Shown here: positions 34,918-45,553 of the stretch, piece after piece
Numbering within the stretch: the stretch's first letter is position 1
Layout: each line of letters starts with the position of its first letter
Assembly: GCF_032102965.1 (NCBI RefSeq)
Contig: NZ_CP134880.1
Span: forward strand, 1,674,001-1,738,000
Length of the DNA: 64,000 nt
Direction of reading: 5' to 3'
Origin: Demequina capsici
GTDB lineage: Bacteria > Actinomycetota > Actinomycetes > Actinomycetales > Demequinaceae
Translations under genes and position numbers: made by a program
Notes under the pieces: model-generated
The model's database searches: none
The model's input: the letters and a program-made list of their open reading frames with translations, nothing else
What the model was told of the DNA's origin: nothing

Positions 34918-36024
34918 ATGGAGTTCGAAGACAGGCTCGCAGCGCTTGCGAGCAAGGTACGTGACCAGAAGGACGCTATCCAGACTGAGGAAGCGACCAA
35001 GAACGCGTTCGTGATGCCGTTCATCGCGACAATCCTCGGCTACGACGTGTTCAATCCGCTCGAGGTGGTACCAGAGTTCAACGCGGACGTCGGCACCAAG
35101 CGGAACGAAAAGGTCGATTACGCGATTCTGCGCGAACGTGACGTCCAACTACTTATCGAGTGCAAGCGGTCATCGGGCGCGTTGACCATTGAGCACGCGT
35201 CGCAGCTCTTTCGCTACTTCTCGGTCACAAATGCACGCATCGCGGTGTTGACGAACGGCCAGGTCTACAACTTCTACACCGACCTGGACGTGCCCAATCG
35301 CATGGACGACAGGCCATTCCTGGTGCTTGATCTTCTCGACATCGACCCGACCTTGATTCCAGAGCTGAAGAAGCTCTCCAAGGACGTCTTCGACATCGAC
35401 TCCGTCATCAACGCTGCCGAGGAGCTCAAGTACGTCGGGTCGCTGAAGAGGGCCATCTCCGCCGAGTTCAAGAGTCCGAGCGAGCAGTTCGTTCGCCTAC
35501 TCACTAGCCAGGTCTACGACGGTCGCTTCACGCAGGAGGTCCGAGGACAGTTCACGGCTCTCGTGTCGAAGGCTTTGCGGCAGTTCACGAGTGAGCAGGT
35601 AAACGACCGCCTCAAGACCGCGCTCGGTGCGTCGTACACCGCACCCACACCGTCGGCCACCGACGTACCCGAGGCCACCGTCGAGAGCGCGCCCGTGGTC
35701 GAAGAGGACCTCACTCGTGACCCCGATATCGAGACGACGCTTGAGGAGCTCGAGGGTTTCCAAATCGTGAAGGCGATCGCGTGCGCCGAGGTGAAGCCCC
35801 AGCGGGTCGTCCACCGTGACGCCAAGAGCTACTTCGCGGTCCTTCTGGACGACAACAACCGGAAGCCGATCGCGCGACTTTGGTTCAATAGCAAGAAGCA
35901 GAAGTACCTGGGACTTCTCGATGCAGATAAGAACGAAACGCGCGTTCCAATCGACAGCCTCGAGGACATCTATCTGCACATCGACACGATCCGCGCGACT
36001 GTGCGCCGCTATCTCAACTCATAG
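34918..36024 (+). CDS. Stand-alone HsdR N-terminal-type nuclease
   Basis: 368 residues. The N-terminal half matches the HSDR_N_2 type I restriction nuclease domain: QTEEATKNAFVMPFI (helical Glu), KVDYAIL (Asp67) and LLIECKRSSG (Glu81-x-Lys83), a complete PD-(D/E)xK site. No helicase domain follows; residues 240-368 are a separate region with an acidic linker and a beta-rich end (SYFAVLLDDNNRKPIARLWF). No HsdM or HsdS neighbour. Such solitary proteins are common and may serve defence; unproven. Confidence 0.8.
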   Translation: MEFEDRLAALASKVRDQKDAIQTEEATKNAFVMPFIATILGYDVFNPLEVVPEFNADVGTKRNEKVDYAILRERDVQLLIECKRSSGALTIEHASQLFRYFSVTNARIAVLTNGQVYNFYTDLDVPNRMDDRPFLVLDLLDIDPTLIPELKKLSKDVFDIDSVINAAEELKYVGSLKRAISAEFKSPSEQFVRLLTSQVYDGRFTQEVRGQFTALVSKALRQFTSEQVNDRLKTALGASYTAPTPSATDVPEATVESAPVVEEDLTRDPDIETTLEELEGFQIVKAIACAEVKPQRVVHRDAKSYFAVLLDDNNRKPIARLWFNSKKQKYLGLLDADKNETRVPIDSLEDIYLHIDTIRATVRRYLNS

Positions 36025-36038
36025 GCGGCAACAGCGCA

Positions 36039-36082
36039 AAGCGAAAGGCCAGCCGACGCGACAGCCGGCTGGCCTTTCGCTT
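36039..36082. terminator. Bidirectional terminator between the nuclease gene and pheT
   Basis: Perfect 17-bp stem (AAGCGAAAGGCCAGCCG and complement), 10-base loop. A/T-rich stem ends give short T-runs on both strands. Serves convergent genes and marks the right edge of the island. Confidence 0.9.
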
Positions 36083-36095
36083 GACGGCTCGCGCT

Positions 36096-38714
36096 CTACC
36101 TCAGCACCGCCCCGAACTCCTCGCCCGCCGCCGCGATGATCGCCTCGCGCACCGCGAGCACCTCATCAGCACCGAGCGTCCTATCCGCAGCACGCATCAC
36201 GACGTTCACGGCCAGCGACTTCTTGCCCTCGCCGATCTGCTCGCCCGTGTAGACGTCGAACACGTGAGCGTCCTCGACCAGCTCGCCGCCAGCAGCCTTC
36301 ACGGCCGCCACCAGCTCACCTGCGGGCACGTAGTCGGCCACGACGAACGCGAAGTCCTCCTTGGCCAGCACCTGCTGCGACACGGGCGTCGCGGGCGCGA
36401 TGCGCCCGTCCGACTCCTCGATCATGTCGTCCAGGATCACCTCGAAGCCCACGGTCCGTGCAGGCAGGCCCAGGTTCTCGCACACCTTCGGGTGCATCTC
36501 CCCTGCCACACCCACCGGCGTGCCGTCTGCCAGGCGGAACATGGCCGCACGGCCCGGGTGCATCGGCATGACCGACAGCCCCTCGAACGGCTCACGCGAC
36601 ACCGACAGCTCCACGCCGCACGCCGCCGCGACCTTGTTCACCATGGCGATGGCGTCGGTCCAGTCGAACGGCTCCGCGCCGTGGTTCCACGCCGCAGGTA
36701 CGCGGTTGCCGGCCATGATGCCCGCCGCACGTCGCGGCTGACCCGGCAGCGCCTCGTTGAGGCGCTCCACGTCGTCCGGCGTGATCGTTGAACCCGAGAA
36801 CGACGTGGGCACGTTGCCGATGCGGTCCGCACGGTACGCGCGACCGATCTCATAGATCGCCACATCCTGCGCGCCACGGCCCAGATTGGTCTTCACGGCG
36901 TCGATCAGCGTGGCGGTCAGCCCGGTCCGCATGAGCGGCATGGCCGCCGAGAGCGGGTTGGCCAGACGCACCGCCTGCACACGACGGATGTCATCGGCCG
37001 GCACCAGCATGTCGTCCAGACGCTGCTCCGACATGAACGGGTACGTCAGCACCTCGGTGAGGCCCGCCTCGGCCAGCGTGCGCGCCACCGAACGGCGCAC
37101 CTTCTGGCTGTGCGTCAGGCCACGCCCCGGGGGCGCCACCGGCAGCACGGACGGCAGGTTGTCGTAGCCCTCCAGGCGTGCGACCTCCTCCACCAGGTTC
37201 ACCGGCGACTCCAGGTCGGGGCGCCACGTGGGAGGCGTGACGGTCAGCTTGGTGCCGTCCTCCACCACGGTGCAGCCCACCTGCTCCAGCGAGTCGACCA
37301 CGACGTCCTGGCGGTACTCCACGCCGACGATCGTGCCGGGGAACGTCGCATCCATGACGATGGGGCGCACCGGCTCCACGGTGTTGACGTCCGTGTAGAT
37401 CTCCTCGATCTCACCGCCGCCGAACTCCTGCATGAGCCTCAGCGCGCGCTCGATCGCGTGCGGCGGCAGCGCCGTGTCCACACCACGCTCGAACCGGCGC
37501 GATGCCTCCGAGCCCAGACGATGCCGGCGCGCGGTCCGCGCGATGGTCACCGGATCAAAATGGGCCGCCTCCAGCAGGATGTCGGTGGTCGAGTCGGAGA
37601 TCTCCGTCTCCAGACCGCCCATGACGCCCGCCAGACCGATCGCACGGGCGCCGAGCCCGTCCTTGGAGTCCGTGATCAGCAGGTCCTCGGCGTGAAGCTC
37701 GCGCTCCACGTCGTCCAGCGTGGTCAGCCTCTCCCCCGGACGCGCGCGACGCACCTGGATGGGTGCGTACAGCGTCCCCAGGTCGTAGGCGTGCAGCGGC
37801 TGGCCGAGCTCCAGCATCACGTAGTTGGTGACGTCCACCGCCAGGGAGATGGGCCGCATGCCCGCCTGGTCCAGACGACGCTTCATCCACGTGGGGCTCG
37901 GAGCCTTCGGGTCGAAGCCGCGCAGGATCCGTGCCGCGAAGCGGTCGCAGCCCACGCGGTCACGGATCGGTGCAAGGTCGTCGATGTCGATCTCGAAGCC
38001 CGCGCCGCGCTTGCCCGACACCGGGATGGCGGCAGGGTCGCGCAGCGGCTGACCCGTGGAGTGCGAGTACTCGCGCGCCACGCCGCGCACCGAGAACGAG
38101 TAGCCGCGGTCCGGCGTCACGTTGATCTCGATGGTCTGCTCGTCGAGCCCCAGCAGCGGGATCGCGTCGGCACCAGGCACCAGCGCCTCGTCGGGCACGG
38201 AGGCGCCCGCGAACACGGCGGACTCCCCCGACGGGGACTTCAGCACGATGATGCCCGAGTGGTCCTCACCCAGGCCCAGCTCCTTCGCGGAGCAGATCAT
38301 GCCGTCGGACCAGTGGCCGTACGTCTTGCGCCCCGAGATGGGGAACGGGCCGGGCAGCGTGGCGCCGGGCAGTACGACCACCACGAAGTCGCCCGCGACG
38401 AAGTTGTGGGCTCCGCAGACGATGCCGCGGCTCTCCGGGTACTCGTCCTTGTTGTCAGGCTTGTGGCCGGGGCCGGCAGGGTCGTTGTGAGAGCCGACGT
38501 CCACACGGCAGTAGTTGATGGTCTTGCCGTTGGACTGCTCCTCCTTGACGAGCGAGAGCACGCGGCCGATCACGAGCGGGCCCGCGACGGAGCCGCCCTC
38601 GATGCCCTCCTCCTCGAGGCCCACCTTCACCAGCGCGGCGGAGACGTCCTCGGCGGTCGAGCCGGGCAGCAGGTCGATCGACTCCTCGAGCCACTTCAGC
38701 GGAATCTTGGGCAT
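36096..38714 (-). CDS. pheT: Phenylalanyl-tRNA synthetase beta subunit
   Basis: 872 residues. Charges tRNA-Phe as an (alpha-beta)2 enzyme with PheS. Seen: EMAP-II-like tRNA-binding region (about 40-155, VGSHNDPAGPGH, GMICSAKELGLG), B3/B4 editing domain, B5 domain, and the C-terminal anticodon-binding FDX-ACB domain (FAFVVADYVPAGELVAAVKA). The ATG at 38714 (MPKIPLKWL) lies one base after the pheS stop. Confidence 0.97.
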   Translation of the reverse strand: MPKIPLKWLEESIDLLPGSTAEDVSAALVKVGLEEEGIEGGSVAGPLVIGRVLSLVKEEQSNGKTINYCRVDVGSHNDPAGPGHKPDNKDEYPESRGIVCGAHNFVAGDFVVVVLPGATLPGPFPISGRKTYGHWSDGMICSAKELGLGEDHSGIIVLKSPSGESAVFAGASVPDEALVPGADAIPLLGLDEQTIEINVTPDRGYSFSVRGVAREYSHSTGQPLRDPAAIPVSGKRGAGFEIDIDDLAPIRDRVGCDRFAARILRGFDPKAPSPTWMKRRLDQAGMRPISLAVDVTNYVMLELGQPLHAYDLGTLYAPIQVRRARPGERLTTLDDVERELHAEDLLITDSKDGLGARAIGLAGVMGGLETEISDSTTDILLEAAHFDPVTIARTARRHRLGSEASRRFERGVDTALPPHAIERALRLMQEFGGGEIEEIYTDVNTVEPVRPIVMDATFPGTIVGVEYRQDVVVDSLEQVGCTVVEDGTKLTVTPPTWRPDLESPVNLVEEVARLEGYDNLPSVLPVAPPGRGLTHSQKVRRSVARTLAEAGLTEVLTYPFMSEQRLDDMLVPADDIRRVQAVRLANPLSAAMPLMRTGLTATLIDAVKTNLGRGAQDVAIYEIGRAYRADRIGNVPTSFSGSTITPDDVERLNEALPGQPRRAAGIMAGNRVPAAWNHGAEPFDWTDAIAMVNKVAAACGVELSVSREPFEGLSVMPMHPGRAAMFRLADGTPVGVAGEMHPKVCENLGLPARTVGFEVILDDMIEESDGRIAPATPVSQQVLAKEDFAFVVADYVPAGELVAAVKAAGGELVEDAHVFDVYTGEQIGEGKKSLAVNVVMRAADRTLGADEVLAVREAIIAAAGEEFGAVLR

Positions 38715-38715
38715 G

Positions 38716-40023
<1,308 letters not shown>

Positions 40024-41529
40024 TCAGGGTAGCAAGGCGTCGCCCTCGTACGCCACGCCCTTCTCCTCGCGTCGTCCCTTCACCATGGCCTCGTCGGCCG
40101 CACGCAGCAGACGGTCCAGGCGATACTCGCCGCCCGAGGTCTCGGCCCATCCCGCGCTCACGCCCACCTCGAGCTCCTCCGGGACGTTCGCGTGCAGCGT
40201 CAGCTCCGCCGCCGCGCGCAGCCTCTCCACGGCCTCCCCCGGCGGCTCCTCGCGGCTCAGCCAGTGCACGAAGGCGAACTCGTCACCGCCGATGCGCGCC
40301 ACCACGTCCCGTGGTCCCGCGTTCCACGCCAAGCCGTCGCCCACGGCGCGCAGAGCGTCGTCTCCCCCGTCATGGCTCACCAGGTCGTTGACCTGCTTGA
40401 AACCATCCAGATCGAAGATCGCGACGACCACCTGCGAGCCGCGACGACTCGCCGCACGCAGCACGTCCGACCCCCGCACCATGAAGTGGTGCCGGTTGGA
40501 GAGCCCCGTGACGGCGTCGGTACGGGCCCGCAGCGAGATCTCCCCCACCGGGCGTCGCAACGCCCAGGCGAGCACCGCGAAGCCGAGCACCAACAGCAGG
40601 ACGACGACGGTGTAGGTGCTCATCGTGCTCGCCACGGCCGACGCGGCGGGAACCACGTCCTCCGCGTTGGCGCACAGCACCAGCGTCCAGCTGAGGCCTG
40701 CCGCGCTGTCCACCGTGCGCACGTAGTAGACCCACGTGCCGTCCCGGACCACCTGGCCGTCACGCGTCGCCTCGGGGACGATGCCCTCCGGCACCACCAC
40801 GTCCTGGCCCGCCACGAGCGTGCCGTCGTCCGCGTAGAGGCCGACCGTCCCCACCTCGTACGCCTGCGTGCCGCTCAGCTCGTCGTCGAAGACCGAGAGG
40901 TCGATCGACGCCTGCACCGTGGCCACCAGCTCGCGGTCCGCGTTGTAGACCGAGAGCCGACTGGGGATCGCCATCTCGCCTGAGGTACCCAAGGGCTTGG
41001 GGCCCAATCTCACGATCTTGCCCACGGGAACCTGCTCGAGCGCGTCGACCATGTGCAACGGCGGGTCGTCGACCGGGGTGGACTTGGCGAACGTCGGGTC
41101 GAAATGGATCGCCGACACCACGCCGTCAGCAGTCCTCTGCACCACCACGTACCCGTCGGGAACACCATGGATGCTGGAGATGGATCCGTCGGCGGCCTGC
41201 ACCTGCAACGAGCCGATCGCGTCGAAGCCGAGCATCGCCGTCGCGAGCATCGTGATCACCTCGCCGTCCGCAAGGAGCTCCGGATCGGCATAGATGCCCG
41301 ACTGCAGGGCCGTGAGCACCAGCACAGCGGGCTGCGCCACCTCGGAGAGCTGCGCCGCAGCCGTGTCACCGATCACCTGCACGGCATCAGATGTGATAGC
41401 GCGCGACTCGTCGCGCACATCCGCACCGACATACAGCGACGAGAGCGCGATGAGCACGAGCGTGAGCACCGCGACCCCGATGATCCATGCCAGCGGGTCG
41501 CGCAGGCGACGCAGCTCCGTGCGGGCCAT
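40024..41529 (-). CDS. Membrane diguanylate cyclase with extracytoplasmic sensor (no I-site)
   Basis: 501 residues. TM1 about 17-38, extracellular sensor about 40-300 (PDC/dCache-like), TM2 about 305-325 (TYTVVVLLLVLGFAVLAWAL), GGDEF about 340-495. The active site VARIGGDEFAF is intact, as is FDLDGFKQVND. The inhibitory RxxD position reads GPRD, so product inhibition is probably lost. Starts 4 bases after the stop of the small membrane-protein gene, hence co-transcribed. Confidence 0.9.
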   Translation of the reverse strand: MARTELRRLRDPLAWIIGVAVLTLVLIALSSLYVGADVRDESRAITSDAVQVIGDTAAAQLSEVAQPAVLVLTALQSGIYADPELLADGEVITMLATAMLGFDAIGSLQVQAADGSISSIHGVPDGYVVVQRTADGVVSAIHFDPTFAKSTPVDDPPLHMVDALEQVPVGKIVRLGPKPLGTSGEMAIPSRLSVYNADRELVATVQASIDLSVFDDELSGTQAYEVGTVGLYADDGTLVAGQDVVVPEGIVPEATRDGQVVRDGTWVYYVRTVDSAAGLSWTLVLCANAEDVVPAASAVASTMSTYTVVVLLLVLGFAVLAWALRRPVGEISLRARTDAVTGLSNRHHFMVRGSDVLRAASRRGSQVVVAIFDLDGFKQVNDLVSHDGGDDALRAVGDGLAWNAGPRDVVARIGGDEFAFVHWLSREEPPGEAVERLRAAAELTLHANVPEELEVGVSAGWAETSGGEYRLDRLLRAADEAMVKGRREEKGVAYEGDALLP

Positions 41530-41533
41530 GCCG

Positions 41534-42004
41534 CTAGCCGAGCACCCCGGCGAACACGAGCACCACGAGCGCCGCCGCCACCGTGTTGATCACAGGCAAC
41601 GCCACGCGAAGGCCCGCAGGCATCTCAGGGTTCTTCACGACGAAGACCGACATGAAGAACAGGACCACGGCCAGCAGCATGCCGATCGTGCCGATCACCG
41701 TGCCGAGCAGGGCCGACAGCAGCAGGAGGAGCGGAGCGAACATCGTGTAGCGCGCCACCTTCGGCACATGCGCGCCCATGTCGAGCGCCGGCGTCCCGTC
41801 GACCGTCACCGTCTGGAAGCCGGGCAGCAGGCCGCGGACCTTCACCTGCGCGGTCGCGCCGCCCTTCAACGGAATCGCGTACGCGCCCTTGACCGCACGC
41901 ACCGGCTCTCCGTCGAGCAGCACCTTCGCGCCCAGCCCCAGCACGCCCTCGACCTCGACCTTGCCCCGTGCACCGTGGATCTCCAGCGGGACCGTGTTCT
42001 CCAT
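41534..42004 (-). CDS. Membrane protein with N-terminal beta domain (156 aa)
   Basis: Residues 1-85 are beta-rich and soluble-looking (GVLGLGAKVLLDGEPVRAVKG; GFQTVTVDGTPALDMG). Residues 88-156 form two or three TM helices (FAPLLLLLSALLGTVIG, LLAVVLFFMSVFVV, LPVINTVAAALVVLVF). GAGGAGG before the ATG. Set between two diguanylate cyclase genes and coupled to the downstream one. Not recognised. Confidence 0.75.
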   Translation of the reverse strand: MENTVPLEIHGARGKVEVEGVLGLGAKVLLDGEPVRAVKGAYAIPLKGGATAQVKVRGLLPGFQTVTVDGTPALDMGAHVPKVARYTMFAPLLLLLSALLGTVIGTIGMLLAVVLFFMSVFVVKNPEMPAGLRVALPVINTVAAALVVLVFAGVLG

Positions 42005-42051
42005 GAAGCCTCCTCAGACTGCGCCCGAGATTACCAGCGCCACAGCGGCGC

Positions 42052-43647
42052 TCAGCCGAGCGCGGCGTACGAGCGCGATTTCACACGCTGCTTGCCTGCC
42101 ACCAGGGCCTCGTCAGCGACGCGCACCAGGTCCTCCACGCGGTCCGATCCGGACACGGAGGACGCCCCTCCCGCCGTGACTCCCAGATCGCCATGCGCCG
42201 GGAACGCGTCGACCAGCGCACGCTCCGCCGCTGCGCGCAACCGCTCCATCGCCGCGATCCCCACCTTCCCGTCCTTCATGACCAGCAGCGCGACGAACTC
42301 GTCGCCTCCCCACCTCGCCACAAGGTCGCCCTGGCGCACGTGGCGCAGCAGCGTCTGACCCATCGTCGCCAGCGCGACGTCACCCGCGTCGTGCCCGTCC
42401 GTGTCGTTGATGCGCTTGAAGTTGTCGATGTCGAGCACGACGACGCACACATGGCCGCCCTCGCGATGGGCGGTCGCGATCGCATCGCCTGCGAACTCGA
42501 CGAAGCGACGACGCGTCGACAGACCCGTGAGGCCGTCGGTGTAGGCCGCGGAGTGCATGTCCCTGAGCGGCTTGCGTACGGCGACGAAGATCGCCGCCGC
42601 CACCAGCAGCACGCCCAGCATGATCCAGGTGGCCCAGCGCAGCACCGTCGCAAGGTGCAGGACTCCAGGCGCGAGCGAATGGTCCGAGGCGGACAGATGA
42701 AGCACCCATGGCACGCCGATGTCCTGCAGGCCACGCTCGGCTGTGCGCAGCCGACCATCGGTGCCGAAGCGCACGGCGATGTCGAAAGGCGTGGCCTGCG
42801 AGGTCGTCGCGATCTGGAGGTCCTCGGCGGGGAGCCCGCCGTCCTCGGAGAAGCCCGCGGCGACGGTCGGCTGATCGTCCGCGGGCGCGGCGAGCACACG
42901 GCGCGTCGAGTCGAGCAGGTACACCTCGCCGTCATCGCCCAGAGGAAGGCTGTTCAACGACGCAGCGAGCGCGTCGAGCGAGAAGTCGGTCCCGACGACC
43001 GCCGCCACCGCACCGTCGGCATCGAGCACCCGCCGCGCCGCCCACGCGCCCTTGTCCCCGCTCAGCGGGCGCAGGGCCGGGTCGGTCCAGACGAGCTCGT
43101 ACGCGGGTGCCGCCGCGTCCCAGAAGCCGAGCTCCTTGCCGCCCGTCTCCCATTCCTTGTGCTCGGTCTCCATGAGGATCAGGTCCTTGCCGTAGCCGTA
43201 CAGCGTGAAGTCGCCGCCACCGCGCGCATCCGCCGTGGCCACCGCGACGACATACGCGTACGGCTCGTCCTGCTTCCCCGGCACGACGGCGACGAACGAG
43301 TCGTCCGCGTACGCGACCACGATCGCGCGCAGCTCCGGATCCGCAGCACGCAGCGTAAGGATCCGGCGCGCGACCTCCTCCCTCGTCGGGGCGTCGGCCT
43401 CCATCCACCGCACGACCGCCTCGGTGGTCGCCTCGGAGGACTCGACGAAGTCGCCCACCGTCGCGGCGGAGACGTCCGCCACATACGTGAAGTTCTCCTG
43501 CAGCGCGGCGGTCACGCCCTTGTCGGCGACCGTGCCCGTCCACGCCGCGAGCCCCAACTGCGCGGCAAGCACGGCGACGATGATCACCACCCCGAGCGTG
43601 AGCATGCGCCGACGCCTGCCGGCGGGCATCACGGAGGTCGGTGACAT
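42052..43647 (-). CDS. Membrane diguanylate cyclase with Cache-type sensor (I-site present)
   Basis: 531 residues from ATG 43647; an ATG at 43689 would add 14. TM1 near residues 15-35 (LGVVIIVAVLAAQLGLAAW), extracellular double-Cache-like region about 36-330 with PAYELVWTDPALRPLSG and GEVYLLDSTRRVLAA, TM2 about 335-355, then GGDEF. Active site VARWGGDEFVALL; I-site RQGD lies at the standard spacing. Paralog of the next gene (shared VPWVLHL and sensor layout). Confidence 0.9.
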   Translation of the reverse strand: MSPTSVMPAGRRRRMLTLGVVIIVAVLAAQLGLAAWTGTVADKGVTAALQENFTYVADVSAATVGDFVESSEATTEAVVRWMEADAPTREEVARRILTLRAADPELRAIVVAYADDSFVAVVPGKQDEPYAYVVAVATADARGGGDFTLYGYGKDLILMETEHKEWETGGKELGFWDAAAPAYELVWTDPALRPLSGDKGAWAARRVLDADGAVAAVVGTDFSLDALAASLNSLPLGDDGEVYLLDSTRRVLAAPADDQPTVAAGFSEDGGLPAEDLQIATTSQATPFDIAVRFGTDGRLRTAERGLQDIGVPWVLHLSASDHSLAPGVLHLATVLRWATWIMLGVLLVAAAIFVAVRKPLRDMHSAAYTDGLTGLSTRRRFVEFAGDAIATAHREGGHVCVVVLDIDNFKRINDTDGHDAGDVALATMGQTLLRHVRQGDLVARWGGDEFVALLVMKDGKVGIAAMERLRAAAERALVDAFPAHGDLGVTAGGASSVSGSDRVEDLVRVADEALVAGKQRVKSRSYAALG

Positions 43648-43715
43648 GCCCCGAGAATCGCCACGGCTCACCGTTGCGATCAGGGTCATGTGGGAAGGAT
43701 CACGATGCCTCAAGG

Positions 43716-43727
43716 GGTATCGATACC
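43716..43727. promoter_or_regulatory. 12-bp palindrome GGTATCGATACC upstream of a GGDEF gene
   Basis: Perfect palindrome 69 bases before the chosen ATG, in the 133-bp spacer between two diguanylate cyclase genes. Could be an operator; no matching regulator is known from the window. Confidence 0.35.
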
Positions 43728-43780
43728 AGCCGAAAGCAACAGGTGACGAAGAGGCCGAGCGTCGTGTGCCGCGGCACCGG

Positions 43781-45445
43781 TCATGCCGGCGCTGGAAGGC
43801 CTTCCGCCACGTACGAGCGCGACTTCTGGCGACGCTTCCCCTCCACGAGCGCCGCATCCGCCAAGCGCACCAGGTCCGCGACATCGTCGTGAAGGTCCCG
43901 CGAGACCACGCCGCCCGCCGTCACCCCCAGGCCCGACCGACCAGGGAACTCCTCCCCGAGCCGCGCCTCGACGGCCTGCCTCAGCCGTTCCACGGCAGAC
44001 ACCGCATCGGACGGGTCCGCGAGCGCGAGCAGCACCACGAACTCGTCTCCGCCCCACCGCGCGACGAGGTCTCCACGGCGCACGCACGAGCGCATCGCCT
44101 TGCTGACCTTCCTCAACGCGACGTCGCCTGCCTCATGACCCTCGTCATCGTTCAGACGCTTGAAGTTGTCCAGATCCAGCACCGCGACGCACGCGGCACC
44201 ACCATCCCTATGGGCCGACGCGACCACCGCGGGCGCAAGCTCCAGGAACCGGCGCCGCAGGAGCAGACCTGTGAGACCGTCGGTCTCCGCCGCCCGCCGC
44301 ATGTCCTTCATGGGGCGCCACATCACGAACAGGAGCGCTCCGGCGACCAGCAGAACCACCGCGGAGATCCCCGCCGCCCACCGGATCGCCACCCCCACGG
44401 CGAGGACCTGAGGCGCGAGCTCCGCATCGATCGCGCGCAGGTGCAGCACCCACGGCACACCCTCGCCCGCCAAGCCGACCTCGGCCGTGCGGTAGACGCC
44501 GTCGTGACCGAGCGAGACCGTCGAGTCGCCGGACGACCCCTCGACCGTGGTGTCGACACCCAGGGTCTCGAGCGTGGGCGGCGCACCACCGCCGACGGCG
44601 CCCACCTTGTCGTCGAACGCGCGCGGAGCCGCGATCACGCGGCGCGCGTCATCCATCAGGAACACCTGCCCCGAGTCGCCGAGCGGCACGGCCTCCAGGA
44701 CCGCCTGCATCGCCGACACCGGGAACTCCGTCGCCACCACGGCGACCAACGCACCCTGCGCATCCCGCACCGGCTGCGCCGCCCACACGCCCGAACCCTC
44801 CTCGGGCGTCGTCGCCACCGCCATGGTCCACACCAGGGCATCGGCCGTCGCGCCTGCGGGCCAGAAGCTGTACGCGGAGCCGTCGCCGAACTGATCCGCA
44901 CCACCGGGACCTGAGTCAGGACCGCCTGCGTCGGGACCGGCGTCAGGACCGGGCGCCGCGCTCGAGTCGGCCATCGACGACAGCGACGAGTCGTAGGTCT
45001 CCGAGACCGCCGCCGCCTCGCCGCCCGTCATCGTCACGCGTTCCACCCGGTACCTCACGGTGCCGTTGCCCGCGTCGCGCTCGACCCGGATCCATGATCC
45101 GTCGGCATTGACCACGACCAGCGCATGCAGCTGCTCGTGCGTGGCCACGACGAGCAGCAGATGGTCCTCGAGCTGCGCTGCAGGGGCTGCTGCGCCGTCC
45201 ATCCACGCCGCGACTCCGGAGGTGGCCCCTGTGGCCGCCGACGCGTAGTCCGCCACCCACGACTGCGCGGATCCTGCCTGCATGGTGAGCACCGCGTCCA
45301 CCGCCGCGCCCGCGCCGTCCTTCGAGATCCCGAACAACCAGAGTGCAAGCCCCACCTGCGCGGCGAGCACCACGCACACGACGGCCGCGCCGAAGCGAAG
45401 GAAGCGGCGGGAGTCGGCCGGGAGCCGCGCTGGGGAGAGGGACAC
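43781..45445 (-). CDS. Membrane diguanylate cyclase with Cache-type sensor (I-site present)
   Basis: 554 residues from GTG 45445. TM1 about 16-38 (FGAAVVCVVLAAQVGLALWL), extracellular Cache-like region with an Ala/Gly/Pro/Asp linker (about 165-185), TM2 about 375-395, GGDEF to the end. Active site VARWGGDEFVVLL, I-site RRGD. Shares GVPWVLHL, DSGQVFLMDDARRVIAAP and the C-terminal KSRSYVAEG with its neighbour, evidence of tandem duplication. Confidence 0.9.
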   Translation of the reverse strand: MSLSPARLPADSRRFLRFGAAVVCVVLAAQVGLALWLFGISKDGAGAAVDAVLTMQAGSAQSWVADYASAATGATSGVAAWMDGAAAPAAQLEDHLLLVVATHEQLHALVVVNADGSWIRVERDAGNGTVRYRVERVTMTGGEAAAVSETYDSSLSSMADSSAAPGPDAGPDAGGPDSGPGGADQFGDGSAYSFWPAGATADALVWTMAVATTPEEGSGVWAAQPVRDAQGALVAVVATEFPVSAMQAVLEAVPLGDSGQVFLMDDARRVIAAPRAFDDKVGAVGGGAPPTLETLGVDTTVEGSSGDSTVSLGHDGVYRTAEVGLAGEGVPWVLHLRAIDAELAPQVLAVGVAIRWAAGISAVVLLVAGALLFVMWRPMKDMRRAAETDGLTGLLLRRRFLELAPAVVASAHRDGGAACVAVLDLDNFKRLNDDEGHEAGDVALRKVSKAMRSCVRRGDLVARWGGDEFVVLLALADPSDAVSAVERLRQAVEARLGEEFPGRSGLGVTAGGVVSRDLHDDVADLVRLADAALVEGKRRQKSRSYVAEGLPAPA

Positions 45446-45553
45446 TGCCGCAGGCTAGAGGTGGCACCCGGTGCACCGCGAACTCCTGTGGCAAGAATCA
45501 CGACCGCTCACCTTGGAGCGGTCCGACCCGACGGCGGTCCTCGCAGACAGCGG

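Noticed and set aside
34918..36024. Complete type I restriction enzyme
   Set aside because: Only an HsdR N-terminal-type nuclease domain is present; no helicase motifs, HsdM or HsdS in the window.
32998..36082. Island as a prophage or integrative element
   Set aside because: No integrase, transposase, tRNA target or flanking direct repeat was seen at either edge.
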